Part shown: positions 8,283-16,396 of the stretch, one piece after another
How the letters are laid out: each line of letters opens with the position of its first letter
Position numbering within the stretch: position 1 is the stretch's first letter
DNA from: Steroidobacter sp.
GTDB lineage: Bacteria; Pseudomonadota; Gammaproteobacteria; Steroidobacterales; Steroidobacteraceae
Assembly (NCBI RefSeq): GCF_016790065.1
Contig: NZ_JAEUPY010000743.1
Span: 1-44,523, forward strand
Direction: 5' to 3'
DNA: 44,523 nt
The notes under the pieces: generated by a model
Database searches by the model: none
What the model saw: only the letters and a program-made list of their open reading frames with translations
What the model was told of the DNA's origin: nothing
Position numbers and translations under genes: made by a program

Positions 8283-9941
8283 TCAAGGCTGCACTACAGG
8301 TAGCACGCGCCCGTCAAATTCGCTGGCGGGAACATCGAGCCCGATCAGCTTGGCCAACGTCGGCGCGACATCGACAGTTTCCACGGCGGTCGGCTGTTCG
8401 AATCCCTTGATGCCTTTCCACCAGAACAGCACCGGCACGCGACGGTCGTAACCCCAAGGCGACCCGTGTGACGAGGTGTAATCGGTGTCCACGTTCTTGG
8501 GCTTGGGATACAAAGAAATATAAGGCTTGAGCAGCACCACCAGATCGCCCGAACGCTGCGGATTGAAGCTGGCCTTGGCACGTTCCAACAATGACCATTC
8601 ATCCACCAGTCCCGAAGGCGGCGCGGCGGCGATCAGTTCGTTCTTGGTGAATACCGCTTGCACCTGCGGATGCTCGCGATACAACCGAGCGGCGGCTTCG
8701 ATCACGCCAGGTCGGCGATCGGCCGGAATGCCGGCGTTCAGATAGATATCGTTGGCGAATTCTTTGCCGCCCAGAAGCACCGGCTTCGGCAAACCACCAA
8801 GCTGTTGTTGAAGAGTCGCGCTGGCGTTCGCGGCGAACAGCTGCTCATCAATGCGTTCCGCTGTAGTGACGCCGCGTTCGCGATTGCGCTCGGTGACATC
8901 GACGCCGCCGTGATCTGCAGTCAAAGCGACGATGTAAGGAATACCGGTCTGATCCAGGCCGCTCAGGAACCGGCCGATCGATTGATCGAGCGCGAGTTGC
9001 TGAGTGCACATCTCCGCGCCTTCGGTGCCGTAGTAATGACCGGCATAGTCGGTGCCGGAGAAACTGACGGCGAGCAGATCGATCGAGTCCCCGCGGCCGA
9101 GCTTGAAACTCTTCAACGCTGCGAGGGCTGCGTCCACTGTGAACGAATCCATCGCTGGGGTGGCTCGCCAGCGCCGCGAGTTGGCAGGAAGCTTTTGCAG
9201 AGTACCGACGGAAATATCATCGGTAACCTTGGTCGAACGCGACTTCGCTGCGCACGCCGACGGCAGTTTGGGCGTCGTCGGCTGGCCGTACGATTTGCGC
9301 AGGTTCGCGTTGACCGTGGTGGCAATCGATTTGGGAATGCTCGATTCCTTACCGTCGTAAGTGGTGAAGCCGCTGTTGGTCCACCACAGTGTCAGATCGG
9401 CGTTGTGACCGCCGAGCATCACCGCGGATCGGTCCTTGCCGGAGACGGCGACCACTCGCGTCGTCGGGTCACGAGCCTTCATTCGGTCGCCCAGCGTGGG
9501 CACCAGCAATGAATCGGACGAAATCACTTTCTTGCTGGCGTCGCTGCCGGCAGCGCCCGGCTTTTCCACGCAGTAGACAGTGAAGTTCTCTTTGCCGTTA
9601 TCGGAGCGCGGCAGCGACGGGTCCTGCCAATCGTTGGCGATGATGCCGGTGCGGCCGGGGCGCGCGCCGGTCAGGATCGTGGAATGACCCGGGCAGGTTT
9701 CAGTCGAGGCATGGCTTTGATGGCCGCGTGCAAACACCGCACCGCCGGCCAATCGCTTCAGGCCGCCCTGATACAGCGGCCGATATTCGGCGAACACATC
9801 GGCGGAGAACTGGTCGACGGCGATGGCCACGACCAGCTTGGGGCGAGGCGGTTCGGCCGCGTGCAGCGGCAGGGCGAGCAGTCCAGAGAGCGAGCCGAGG
9901 GACAGGCAATGCGCGATTGCCGAGCGGAACGATGGCTTCAT
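8283..9941 (-). CDS. PhoK-like periplasmic alkaline phosphatase / type I phosphodiesterase
   Basis: The ATG at 9941 gives 552 residues with a signal peptide ending near LPLHA (residue 28); a TTG four codons upstream is less likely. Residues match the alkaline phosphatase superfamily of PhoK/PafA type: Asp43 (AVDQ), nucleophile Thr82 in TETCPGHSTILTG, Lys169 and Arg171 in SGKDRSA (equivalent to the substrate-binding pair of PhoK), Asp298 and His302 in GTDYAGH, and Asp343-His344 in ADHGG, forming a two-zinc site. It would release phosphate from extracytoplasmic monoesters. It lies 97 bases downstream of xylD on the same strand and could be read from that operon or from its own promoter. Its end touches the peptidase gene. 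Confidence 0.88.
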   Translation of the reverse strand: MKPSFRSAIAHCLSLGSLSGLLALPLHAAEPPRPKLVVAIAVDQFSADVFAEYRPLYQGGLKRLAGGAVFARGHQSHASTETCPGHSTILTGARPGRTGIIANDWQDPSLPRSDNGKENFTVYCVEKPGAAGSDASKKVISSDSLLVPTLGDRMKARDPTTRVVAVSGKDRSAVMLGGHNADLTLWWTNSGFTTYDGKESSIPKSIATTVNANLRKSYGQPTTPKLPSACAAKSRSTKVTDDISVGTLQKLPANSRRWRATPAMDSFTVDAALAALKSFKLGRGDSIDLLAVSFSGTDYAGHYYGTEGAEMCTQQLALDQSIGRFLSGLDQTGIPYIVALTADHGGVDVTERNRERGVTTAERIDEQLFAANASATLQQQLGGLPKPVLLGGKEFANDIYLNAGIPADRRPGVIEAAARLYREHPQVQAVFTKNELIAAAPPSGLVDEWSLLERAKASFNPQRSGDLVVLLKPYISLYPKPKNVDTDYTSSHGSPWGYDRRVPVLFWWKGIKGFEQPTAVETVDVAPTLAKLIGLDVPASEFDGRVLPVVQP

Positions 9942-10001
9942 TGAGTAGAGCAAGCTGGGTTGATTGTCCTAATCTTAACCAAGCGTGCTGCATTTGTGTG
10001 T

Positions 10002-10018
10002 CGCCGGGGTGACCGGCG
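10002..10018 (-). terminator. Weak hairpin between xylD and the phosphatase gene
   Basis: CGCCGG and CCGGCG form a six-base-pair stem around a five-base loop, 20 bases beyond the xylD stop. There is no T-tract on either strand, so it is at best a weak attenuator between the xyl operon and the phosphatase gene. Confidence 0.25.
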
Positions 10019-10022
10019 CCCA

Positions 10023-10044
10023 GGTCAATGGTCAGTGGTCAATG
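10023..10044. repeat. Three tandem 7-base units across the xylD stop codon
   Basis: The units GGTCAAT, GGTCAGT and GGTCAAT run head to tail from 10023 and end in a G at 10044. The xylD stop (10039-10041 on the minus strand) lies inside the last unit. No function is evident. Confidence 0.6.
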
Positions 10045-11811
10045 ATTGTGTCGCGGCGTCTTGTTGGCGACTTGTCGATATTTCAAAGCCATTTCCATCA
10101 CGCCGCCCTGATCCAACTGGCTGACGGTGGCGCGGTACAGCTCCTGCCACGGTGTCGCGCTCTCCGGAACCGGCGGGATGCCATCCTGCTTGCGGCGGGC
10201 GATTTCCTCGTCCGAGACCAGCATGTCACAGCGAGCCTGATTCAGATCGATGCGAATGATGTCGCCGGTGCGCAGCCAGGCGAGACCGCCGCCGGCGGCA
10301 CTTTCTGGCGAGGCATTCAAAATCGAAGGGCTGTCTGACGTGCCCGATTGGCGGCCATCGCCGATGGTGGGCAGGCTGGCGATGCCTCGCTTCAGCAAAG
10401 CATCTGGCGGCTGCATGTTCACTACTTCGGCAGAACCGGGCCAACCGAGCGGACCGGCGCCGCGAATCACGAGCACGCTGCGTTCATCGATGGCGAGCGC
10501 AGGATCGTTGATGCGCGCTCGATAATCATCGGAGCCGTCGAACACGATGGCACGGCCTTCGAACACGTTGTCATGGCCGGAGGCGGACAGGTAGCGACGC
10601 TGGAAATCTTCGGTGATGACGCTCGCTTTCAGAATGGCGAAGTCGAACAGGTTGCCGCTCAACACGACGAAGCCCGCGCGCTCGCGCAAAGGTTTGTCGT
10701 AGGTCGTGATCATTTCGCGATCGCGGCTGGCACGGCCACGAACGTTCTCACGCAGGCTGCGACCAGTGACCGTCATCGTATCGGCGTGCAACTTGCCAGC
10801 TTCGATCAGCTCGTGAAGCACGGCGGGCACACCGCCAGCGCGATGGAAACGTTCGCCCAGATATTTTCCGGCGGGCTGCATGTTGAGCAGTAACGGAATG
10901 TCATGGCCGTACTTGGTCCAGTCCTGCGCGTGTAGTTCGAGACCTGCGTGGCGAGCCATTGCAGTGAGATGCGGTTGCGCGTTGGTCGAGCCGCCGAGTG
11001 CCGCGATAGCAGTGATGGCGTTCAAGAAAGATTCGCGCGTCAGGATCTTGGACGGACGCAAATCGTCGTAGGCCATTTCAACAGCGCGACGGCCTGTTTC
11101 GTACGCCATCTGGCCGCGCTCTCGATACGGCGCGGGAATCGCGGAGCAACCCGGTAGTGATAGGCCGAGCACTTCAGCGACTGCGTTCATGGTCGACGCC
11201 GTGCCCATGCTGTTGCAATGACCAGGCGATGGCGCGGAGGCCGCAGCTGCATCGAGGAACTCTTGCTCAGTAATCTGGCCTGCAGCCAGGCGGCGGCGGC
11301 TTTTCCAGATCACCGTGCCGGAGCCGACGAGTTCGTCTTCGAACCAGCCATCCAGCATCGGGCCGCCGGATAAAACAATCGCCGGAATATCTACCGTCGA
11401 TGCCGCCATCACGGCAGCGGGCGTGGTCTTGTCACAGCCGGTGGTGAGCACGACGGCGTCGATGGGGTAGCCGTGCAGAATCTCCACCAAACCGAGGTAC
11501 GCCAGATTGCGATCCAGCGCTGCGGTGGGACGCCGACAGTTTTCGAAGATGGGATGCGTTGGGAATTCCATCGGAATGCCACCGGCATCGCGAATGCCTT
11601 CCTTCACGCGCGCAGCCAGATCGACATGAATGCGATTGCACGGTGTGAGATCGCTACCGCTCTGCGCGATACCGATGATGGGCTTGCCGCTGGTCAGTTC
11701 CTTGGGCGTCAGGCCGTAGTTCATGAAGCGCTCCAGATACAGCGCCATCATGTCGATGTGATCGCGGGCGTCGAACCAATCCTGAGAGCGGAAGCGGCGC
11801 TTAGCCGTCAT
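10039..11811 (-). CDS. xylD: D-xylonate dehydratase (IlvD/Edd family)
   Basis: The 590-residue enzyme dehydrates D-xylonate to 2-keto-3-deoxy-D-xylonate, the third step of the Weimberg pathway. It is extremely close, as I recall it, to Caulobacter XylD over its whole length, including the RFRSQDWFD start region and the terminal PRHNH. The iron-sulfur cysteines of the sugar-acid dehydratases are present: Cys58 (TPCNR), Cys126 (TTGCDKTT) and Cys199 (GHCNSMGT), with the metal-binding Lys128. The ATG at 11811 was chosen because homology begins there; it overlaps the lactonase gene by 11 bases, and a longer in-frame extension lies inside that gene. It is the last xyl gene of the operon. Confidence 0.95.
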   Translation of the reverse strand: MTAKRRFRSQDWFDARDHIDMMALYLERFMNYGLTPKELTSGKPIIGIAQSGSDLTPCNRIHVDLAARVKEGIRDAGGIPMEFPTHPIFENCRRPTAALDRNLAYLGLVEILHGYPIDAVVLTTGCDKTTPAAVMAASTVDIPAIVLSGGPMLDGWFEDELVGSGTVIWKSRRRLAAGQITEQEFLDAAAASAPSPGHCNSMGTASTMNAVAEVLGLSLPGCSAIPAPYRERGQMAYETGRRAVEMAYDDLRPSKILTRESFLNAITAIAALGGSTNAQPHLTAMARHAGLELHAQDWTKYGHDIPLLLNMQPAGKYLGERFHRAGGVPAVLHELIEAGKLHADTMTVTGRSLRENVRGRASRDREMITTYDKPLRERAGFVVLSGNLFDFAILKASVITEDFQRRYLSASGHDNVFEGRAIVFDGSDDYRARINDPALAIDERSVLVIRGAGPLGWPGSAEVVNMQPPDALLKRGIASLPTIGDGRQSGTSDSPSILNASPESAAGGGLAWLRTGDIIRIDLNQARCDMLVSDEEIARRKQDGIPPVPESATPWQELYRATVSQLDQGGVMEMALKYRQVANKTPRHNH

Positions 11812-12688
11812 AACGAACCTCATTGGGAGCCACGCCGGCGCTGTCGACGCGCGTTGCGAACAACCCTCCCGCCAGCGGTTGGGTGGCGAGCTGTTCTTTC
11901 GACAAGCCCTTCCACGCGGTAGTGATGTACAGAGTGCGCAGGTCGGCACCCCCGAAAGCGACCTTGGTGCAGTTGGCGACCGGCAAATCGATGGTCTCCA
12001 ACAACTGGCCTTCGGGCGAATACCGCTGCACGCCCCAGCCGCCGAACAAACCGATCCACACGTTGCCCGCGGAGTCGACGGCCGCGCCGTCCGGGTACGC
12101 GCCGGGCTGGGTGATGTGAGTGAAGACGCGTCGATGAGCGAGGTCGCCGTCTTTCAAGTCGAAGGCGTAGATGACTCGTTCCAAAGTATCGACGTGATAC
12201 AAGGTGCGGCCATCCGGGCTTACCGCCGGTCCGTTGGTGATGACGTAGTTGGTGTCGCAGCGTTTCAAGCCGCGCGTGTCGAAGCGATACAACGAGCCGG
12301 TGGGGTGTGACTCGTCGTTGTCCATGGTGCCGAACCACAAGCGGCCGTGAGCGTCGACATAGCCGTCGTTCAGACGATTGCGCGGCCGATCCGAATCGAC
12401 GCGCACGATCAGCTCGAACTTGCCGGTCGCGGCTTCGAAAGAATATAGACCGCTCTTCATGCCGGCGACGAAGCGTCCACCTTGGCCTTTGACGACCGGG
12501 GCTTTGACGATGAAGCCGACTTCCTCGGGCGTCTGCCAGGACGTCAATGCACTGCTACGAGTGTCGAAGCGATGGATCTGCCGACCTTTGATATCGACGA
12601 ACCAAACAGCATGATCCGCTGCCGACCAGAGCGGACCTTCACCGAGTTGCGCGCCCACGGCGCAGACACAATCGACTTTGCTGCTCAT
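11801..12688 (-). CDS. xylC: SMP-30/gluconolaconase-family D-xylonolactonase
   Basis: This 295-residue six-bladed beta-propeller of the SMP-30/gluconolactonase/LRE family would hydrolyse D-xylono-lactone made by XylB. Family metal ligands are visible: Glu17 in LGEGPLW, the Asn/Asp pair in RNRLNDGYVD, and Asp in VSPDGRTLYHVDT. WFGTMD is also typical. The ATG at 12688 is used; a GTG two codons upstream (12694) is an alternative and neither has a strong ribosome site. The gene lies between xylB (31-base gap) and xylD (11-base overlap), which supports the xylonolactonase assignment over a generic gluconolactonase. Confidence 0.88.
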   Translation of the reverse strand: MSSKVDCVCAVGAQLGEGPLWSAADHAVWFVDIKGRQIHRFDTRSSALTSWQTPEEVGFIVKAPVVKGQGGRFVAGMKSGLYSFEAATGKFELIVRVDSDRPRNRLNDGYVDAHGRLWFGTMDNDESHPTGSLYRFDTRGLKRCDTNYVITNGPAVSPDGRTLYHVDTLERVIYAFDLKDGDLAHRRVFTHITQPGAYPDGAAVDSAGNVWIGLFGGWGVQRYSPEGQLLETIDLPVANCTKVAFGGADLRTLYITTAWKGLSKEQLATQPLAGGLFATRVDSAGVAPNEVRYDG

Positions 12689-12719
12689 GGCCACATCCGT
12701 GATGTTAGAGAGTTACGCG

Positions 12720-13481
12720 CTACCGCCAACCGGCGTCGACGAAGTATTCGTGGCCCGTGCACATGCGGGCATCGTCCGAAGAAAGAAACACGATCATGTT
12801 GGCCACGTCGGACGGTTCGACGCGGGCCTTGATGCATTGTAGGCCGAGCATGCGCTGCTCTTCATCCGGGGTGTGCCACAGCTTCATCTGGCGCGGCGTG
12901 CGCACTCCGCCAGGGATGACACAGTTCACGCGGATGCCAAACGATCCCAAGTCGCGGGCCAGGGCTCGCGTCAAACCTTCGATGCCGGCTTTGGCCGTTT
13001 GATAGATGGTCAGGTCCGGCAGCGCCAGATGCCACGATACCGAGCCGAGATTGACGATGGCGCCGCCACCGGCGGTCTTCATGTCTTCGACCACTTGCTG
13101 TGCGCAGAACAACAAGTGGCGCAGGTTCACAGCGATGCGATCGTCCCAGTATTTCTCGGTGATGTCCTGCAAGGCGTGGCGGTCATCGTTGGCTGCGTTG
13201 TTCACCAGGATGTCGACGCCGCCGAGGTCGGCGCGAATGCGCGGAAACAATTCGTGAATGGCGTCGACGCTCTTGAGGTCGCAGCGGTAGTAGCGAGGCG
13301 GCGTGCCGCTCGCGGCGAGCTTGCGCTCCAGCTCCTTCGAGTCATCGTCGGCGATGTCGAGGAACGCCACGCGCGCGCCTTGTTGAGCAAACGCTTCGAC
13401 GATGGCAGCGCCAATGCCGGAACCGCCACCGGTGACAATGACGCGCTTGTTACGAAGCGAGGGGTAAACGGTGTGAGACAT
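12720..13481 (-). CDS. xylB: NAD-dependent D-xylose 1-dehydrogenase (SDR family)
   Basis: The 253-residue short-chain dehydrogenase oxidises D-xylose to D-xylonolactone. The N-terminus with TGGGSGIGA (about 17-25), the DIADDDS segment that determines NAD preference, NNAANDDRH, the catalytic Ser in GSVSWHLAL and the YQTAKAG tetrad, and the C-terminal CTGHEYFVDAGWR all closely match Caulobacter XylB as I remember it. Here xylB means the dehydrogenase, not xylulokinase. It follows xylX by 14 bases and precedes the lactonase, so dehydrogenase, lactonase and dehydratase are made together. Confidence 0.93.
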   Translation of the reverse strand: MSHTVYPSLRNKRVIVTGGGSGIGAAIVEAFAQQGARVAFLDIADDDSKELERKLAASGTPPRYYRCDLKSVDAIHELFPRIRADLGGVDILVNNAANDDRHALQDITEKYWDDRIAVNLRHLLFCAQQVVEDMKTAGGGAIVNLGSVSWHLALPDLTIYQTAKAGIEGLTRALARDLGSFGIRVNCVIPGGVRTPRQMKLWHTPDEEQRMLGLQCIKARVEPSDVANMIVFLSSDDARMCTGHEYFVDAGWR

Positions 13482-13495
13482 AAATGAGCTTCAGC

Positions 13496-14650
13496 CTAAG
13501 TAGAGCGCTGCGCCAGCAAGCCGCGGCCTGCCAGGTTGCGCATCAAGTGACCGATACCGATGGACCACGGCGGCGCCAGGTCGGACGTCGTCAATTTGTT
13601 TTCCAGTGTGCCCAGCGCCGGGGAGGAGACGCGCACCAGATCGCCGACCTTGTGCGTAAAGCCGCGACCGGCTACATCGCGATCGTCGGTGGGCGCGAAC
13701 ATGGTGCCGAGGAACAGCGCGAAGCCGTCCGGATACTGATGCTGGCTCAAGGTCTGCTCGACCAGCTCCAGCGGATCGCGGCTGATGAGCGACATGGAGC
13801 TGCGGCCCTCGAGTTTGTAACCTTCCTCACCTTCGACGGTGAGCGACACGACCGCTTGGCGCACGTCATCGATGCCGAACGTGGCGTCGAACAGGCGAAT
13901 GAACGGGCCGATGGCGCAGGACGCATTGTTGTCCTTGGCCTTGCCGAGCAGCAGCGCGCTACGACCTTCGATGTCGCGCAGGTTCACGTCGTTGCCGAGT
14001 GAAGCGCCGAGTGTGCGGCCTTTGGCGTCGCAGGCCAGCACGATCTCCGGTTCTGGATTGTTCCAGTGCGACTCTTTGCGCACGCCGATCCAGTCGCCCC
14101 AGCCCATCGACGACAGCACCGGAGATTTGGTGAACACTTCGGCGTCCGGACCGATCGCCACTTCCAGATACTGCGACCACAGGCCGTCGGCGATCAGCGC
14201 TTCTTTCAAGCGAACCGCGGTCGGCGAGCCGGGTTTTACCGAGCGAATATCGGCACCGACGCGTTCGCCCAGAGCGTCGCGAATCGCTTGAGCTTTGGCG
14301 TAGTCACCGCGTGCGCGTTCTTCGATCACTCGCTCAACGGCCGATACAGCGAAAGTCACACCGCACGCTTTCACACATTGCAGATCGACCGGCGCGAGCA
14401 AACGCGGCGTCGATTCGCCGCCGTTGAAAGCAGCAGTGAACGACAGTTGCTCGAGCGGCCCGAGATCTTCGCCCTCAGGAACCGAGCCGTTCCAGCTGTT
14501 CAGCAGATCGGCAACGGTAGGCGCGACACGCGATACATCGCGAACACGACCACGCGTGATGACGACCGGCGTCGGCCCGGCAGTAGTGGCGATGCGGCCA
14601 ACCAGGGTGGCCTCACGCCAGTCCGCCGGAAGATGGGCAAGTAATCTCAT
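13496..14650 (-). CDS. xylX: 2-keto-3-deoxy-D-xylonate dehydratase (FAH family)
   Basis: The 384-residue protein belongs to the fumarylacetoacetate hydrolase fold group and resembles Caulobacter XylX, which converts 2-keto-3-deoxy-D-xylonate to 2-oxoglutarate semialdehyde. The acidic metal-binding segment is visible around NPEPEIVLACDAKG with the following GNDVNLRDIEGRSALLLGKAKDNN stretch in the second half. Its presence points to the Weimberg route, not the Dahms route, which uses an aldolase. The gene starts 12 bases after xylE and ends 14 bases before xylB. The last enzyme of the pathway, 2-oxoglutarate semialdehyde dehydrogenase (Caulobacter XylA), is not in the window. Confidence 0.9.
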   Translation of the reverse strand: MRLLAHLPADWREATLVGRIATTAGPTPVVITRGRVRDVSRVAPTVADLLNSWNGSVPEGEDLGPLEQLSFTAAFNGGESTPRLLAPVDLQCVKACGVTFAVSAVERVIEERARGDYAKAQAIRDALGERVGADIRSVKPGSPTAVRLKEALIADGLWSQYLEVAIGPDAEVFTKSPVLSSMGWGDWIGVRKESHWNNPEPEIVLACDAKGRTLGASLGNDVNLRDIEGRSALLLGKAKDNNASCAIGPFIRLFDATFGIDDVRQAVVSLTVEGEEGYKLEGRSSMSLISRDPLELVEQTLSQHQYPDGFALFLGTMFAPTDDRDVAGRGFTHKVGDLVRVSSPALGTLENKLTTSDLAPPWSIGIGHLMRNLAGRGLLAQRST

Positions 14651-14662
14651 GGCTAAAACCGA

Positions 14663-16165
14663 TCAAAGAGCGTTGGCAGTGCTGGCTTTGGAGGAGGCGC
14701 GTGCCGAACCATCCAGCTCGGCCGACTTCTTGGTCCACAAGTGCTGAATCGATTCCAGGCTCTGGCCCTTGGTTTCCGGCACGTAGCGCCACACGAACAG
14801 TGCCGCGAGAATGCTCATCACGCCGTAGATCCAGTAAGCGAAGCCATGATTGAACAGCGCGTTCAAGGTCGAGTTGCCGTCCAACACCTTGAAGGTCAGG
14901 GACACGAACCAGTTGGCAATCCATTGCACGGCCACCGCCAGCGCCATGGCTTTGCCCTTGACTGGGTTCGGGAAGATTTCCGAGAGCAACACCCAAACCA
15001 CCGGGCCCCACGACAGCGCGAAGCCGGCGATGTAAGCGACCACGGCGATCAGTGCGGCGGTACCGACGTTGTGACTGTTGAACAAGAAGCCCAGCGACAA
15101 CATCGAGACGGCCATGACCACGCCGCCCAGGATCAGCAGCGGTTTGCGACCCCAGCGATCCACGGTCACCAGCGCAACCAGTGTGAACACGATGTTGGCG
15201 ATGCCGACGATGATGGTTTGTAACAACGCACTGTCGGTCGACGCACCCATGTTTTGGAACATCAGCGGCGCGTAGTACAGCACCGCATTGATGCCGATGA
15301 ACTGCTGGAACACCGACAGCATGATGCCGACGAACACCACCAAGCCGCCGAAAGCAAACAACTTGGCAGAGCGTTCGTGCAGCGACTCGTCGATTTCTTT
15401 CAGTACCACGCGCGCTTCGGCTTTGTTGGAGAGCCGGGACAGCACATTTCGTGCTTCATCCATGCGGCCTTTCATCACCAGCCAATGCGGCGTTTCTGGG
15501 ACCAGCAGCAACAGTGCAAAAAACAAAGCGGCGGGCAGCGCGGCCGACAGCAGCATGTAACGCCAGCCGGTCGACAGCACCCACTCGTCGTTGCCCTGCG
15601 AAGCGATGAACCAATTCACGAAGTACACCAGCGTCATGCCGCCGACGATGGCGACTTGCTGATAAGTCACGAGTTGGCCGCGCTGCCGGGGTGGCGCGAT
15701 TTCGGCGATATATAACGGCGACAGCATCGAGGCCACGCCGATGCCGATGCCGCCGAGGATGCGATACAGGATGAACGCGCTCAGCGCCTCCGGACCTTCG
15801 CCGCCGATGCCCAGGAAGCCGAACTCCGGATAGGCCGAGCCGGCCGAGGACACCATGAAGAGAATTGCCGACACGAGCAGGCCGCCGCGACGGCCAAGCT
15901 TTTGGGACATCGGGCCGGCCAGGGCCGCGCCGATCACACAACCGATCAGGGCGCAGGCAATGGCGAAACCGGACAAGCTGCCGGCGCTGGTTTCGGACAG
16001 CCCACGCGGCGAGATGAAGTTGTGGTCGATGGCGCCGACGGCACCGGAGATCACGGCCGTGTCGTAACCGAACAGCAGGCCGCCTAGCGCTGCGACGACC
16101 GCCAGGCCTCGCACCAGTGCGGTTTCCGCACGCGCGTTCGGCTCGTTGGGAATCCCCTGTGACAT
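14663..16165 (-). CDS. xylE: D-xylose:proton symporter, XylE-like MFS
   Basis: The 500-residue, roughly 12-helix sugar porter is close to E. coli XylE along its length. Matches include GGLLFGYDTAVISG in helix 1, GRRGG, the long loop ending in YRILGGIGIGVASMLSPLYI, VPETPHWLV, FQQFIGINAVLYYAP, LLQTIIVGI, SWGPVVWVLLSEIFPN and VPETKGQSLE. The ATG at 16165 follows an AGGGGG ribosome site; an in-frame extension to 16264 crosses the operator and was rejected. It is the first gene of the xyl operon. Its promoter at 16243-16271 contains a repressor palindrome, so expression is probably induced by xylose or a derivative. Confidence 0.92.
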   Translation of the reverse strand: MSQGIPNEPNARAETALVRGLAVVAALGGLLFGYDTAVISGAVGAIDHNFISPRGLSETSAGSLSGFAIACALIGCVIGAALAGPMSQKLGRRGGLLVSAILFMVSSAGSAYPEFGFLGIGGEGPEALSAFILYRILGGIGIGVASMLSPLYIAEIAPPRQRGQLVTYQQVAIVGGMTLVYFVNWFIASQGNDEWVLSTGWRYMLLSAALPAALFFALLLLVPETPHWLVMKGRMDEARNVLSRLSNKAEARVVLKEIDESLHERSAKLFAFGGLVVFVGIMLSVFQQFIGINAVLYYAPLMFQNMGASTDSALLQTIIVGIANIVFTLVALVTVDRWGRKPLLILGGVVMAVSMLSLGFLFNSHNVGTAALIAVVAYIAGFALSWGPVVWVLLSEIFPNPVKGKAMALAVAVQWIANWFVSLTFKVLDGNSTLNALFNHGFAYWIYGVMSILAALFVWRYVPETKGQSLESIQHLWTKKSAELDGSARASSKASTANAL

Positions 16166-16242
16166 AAATGTGCGCCCCCTGAGATGACGCCTGCGAGTGG
16201 ATTGTCGGCCGAGGCCGTCATGGGACCTCGTGCTGTTGGGGC

Positions 16243-16271
16243 AGCGTAGTGATAGCGCTATCAAAATTCAA
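16243..16271 (-). promoter_or_regulatory. xylE operon promoter with nested operator
   Basis: Reading the minus strand, TTGAAT (16271-16266) is separated by exactly 17 bases from TACGCT (16248-16243), a plausible sigma-70 pair about 78 bases before the xylE ATG. The whole spacer is occupied by the palindrome at 16250-16263, so a bound repressor would block RNA polymerase directly. The hexamers are imperfect (four of six and four of six consensus bases), so the promoter is inferred. Confidence 0.6.
16250..16263. promoter_or_regulatory. LacI-family operator (perfect palindrome TGATAGCGCTATCA)
   Basis: The 14-base sequence TGATAGCGCTATCA is a perfect inverted repeat with the central CG typical of LacI/GalR-family operators. 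It lies between the -35 and -10 of the xylE operon promoter and downstream of the gene for a LacI-type regulator. Two related sites occur at 17566 and 25863. Confidence 0.82.
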
Positions 16272-16396
16272 GCATGGCCTGACTCTGACGGTCTTGGTCC
16301 GCCTGAATCGAGCGCTTTTTCGAGGGGGCATCCTTGCCCAGCACAGCTCCTAAACGTCTTTGCGTCCGTTACATTCGGGCATCCTGCCCATCAGAA

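Noticed and set aside
16166..16264. N-terminal extension of xylE to 16264
   Set aside because: It would translate across the operator and the -10 element, and homology to XylE begins after the ATG at 16165.
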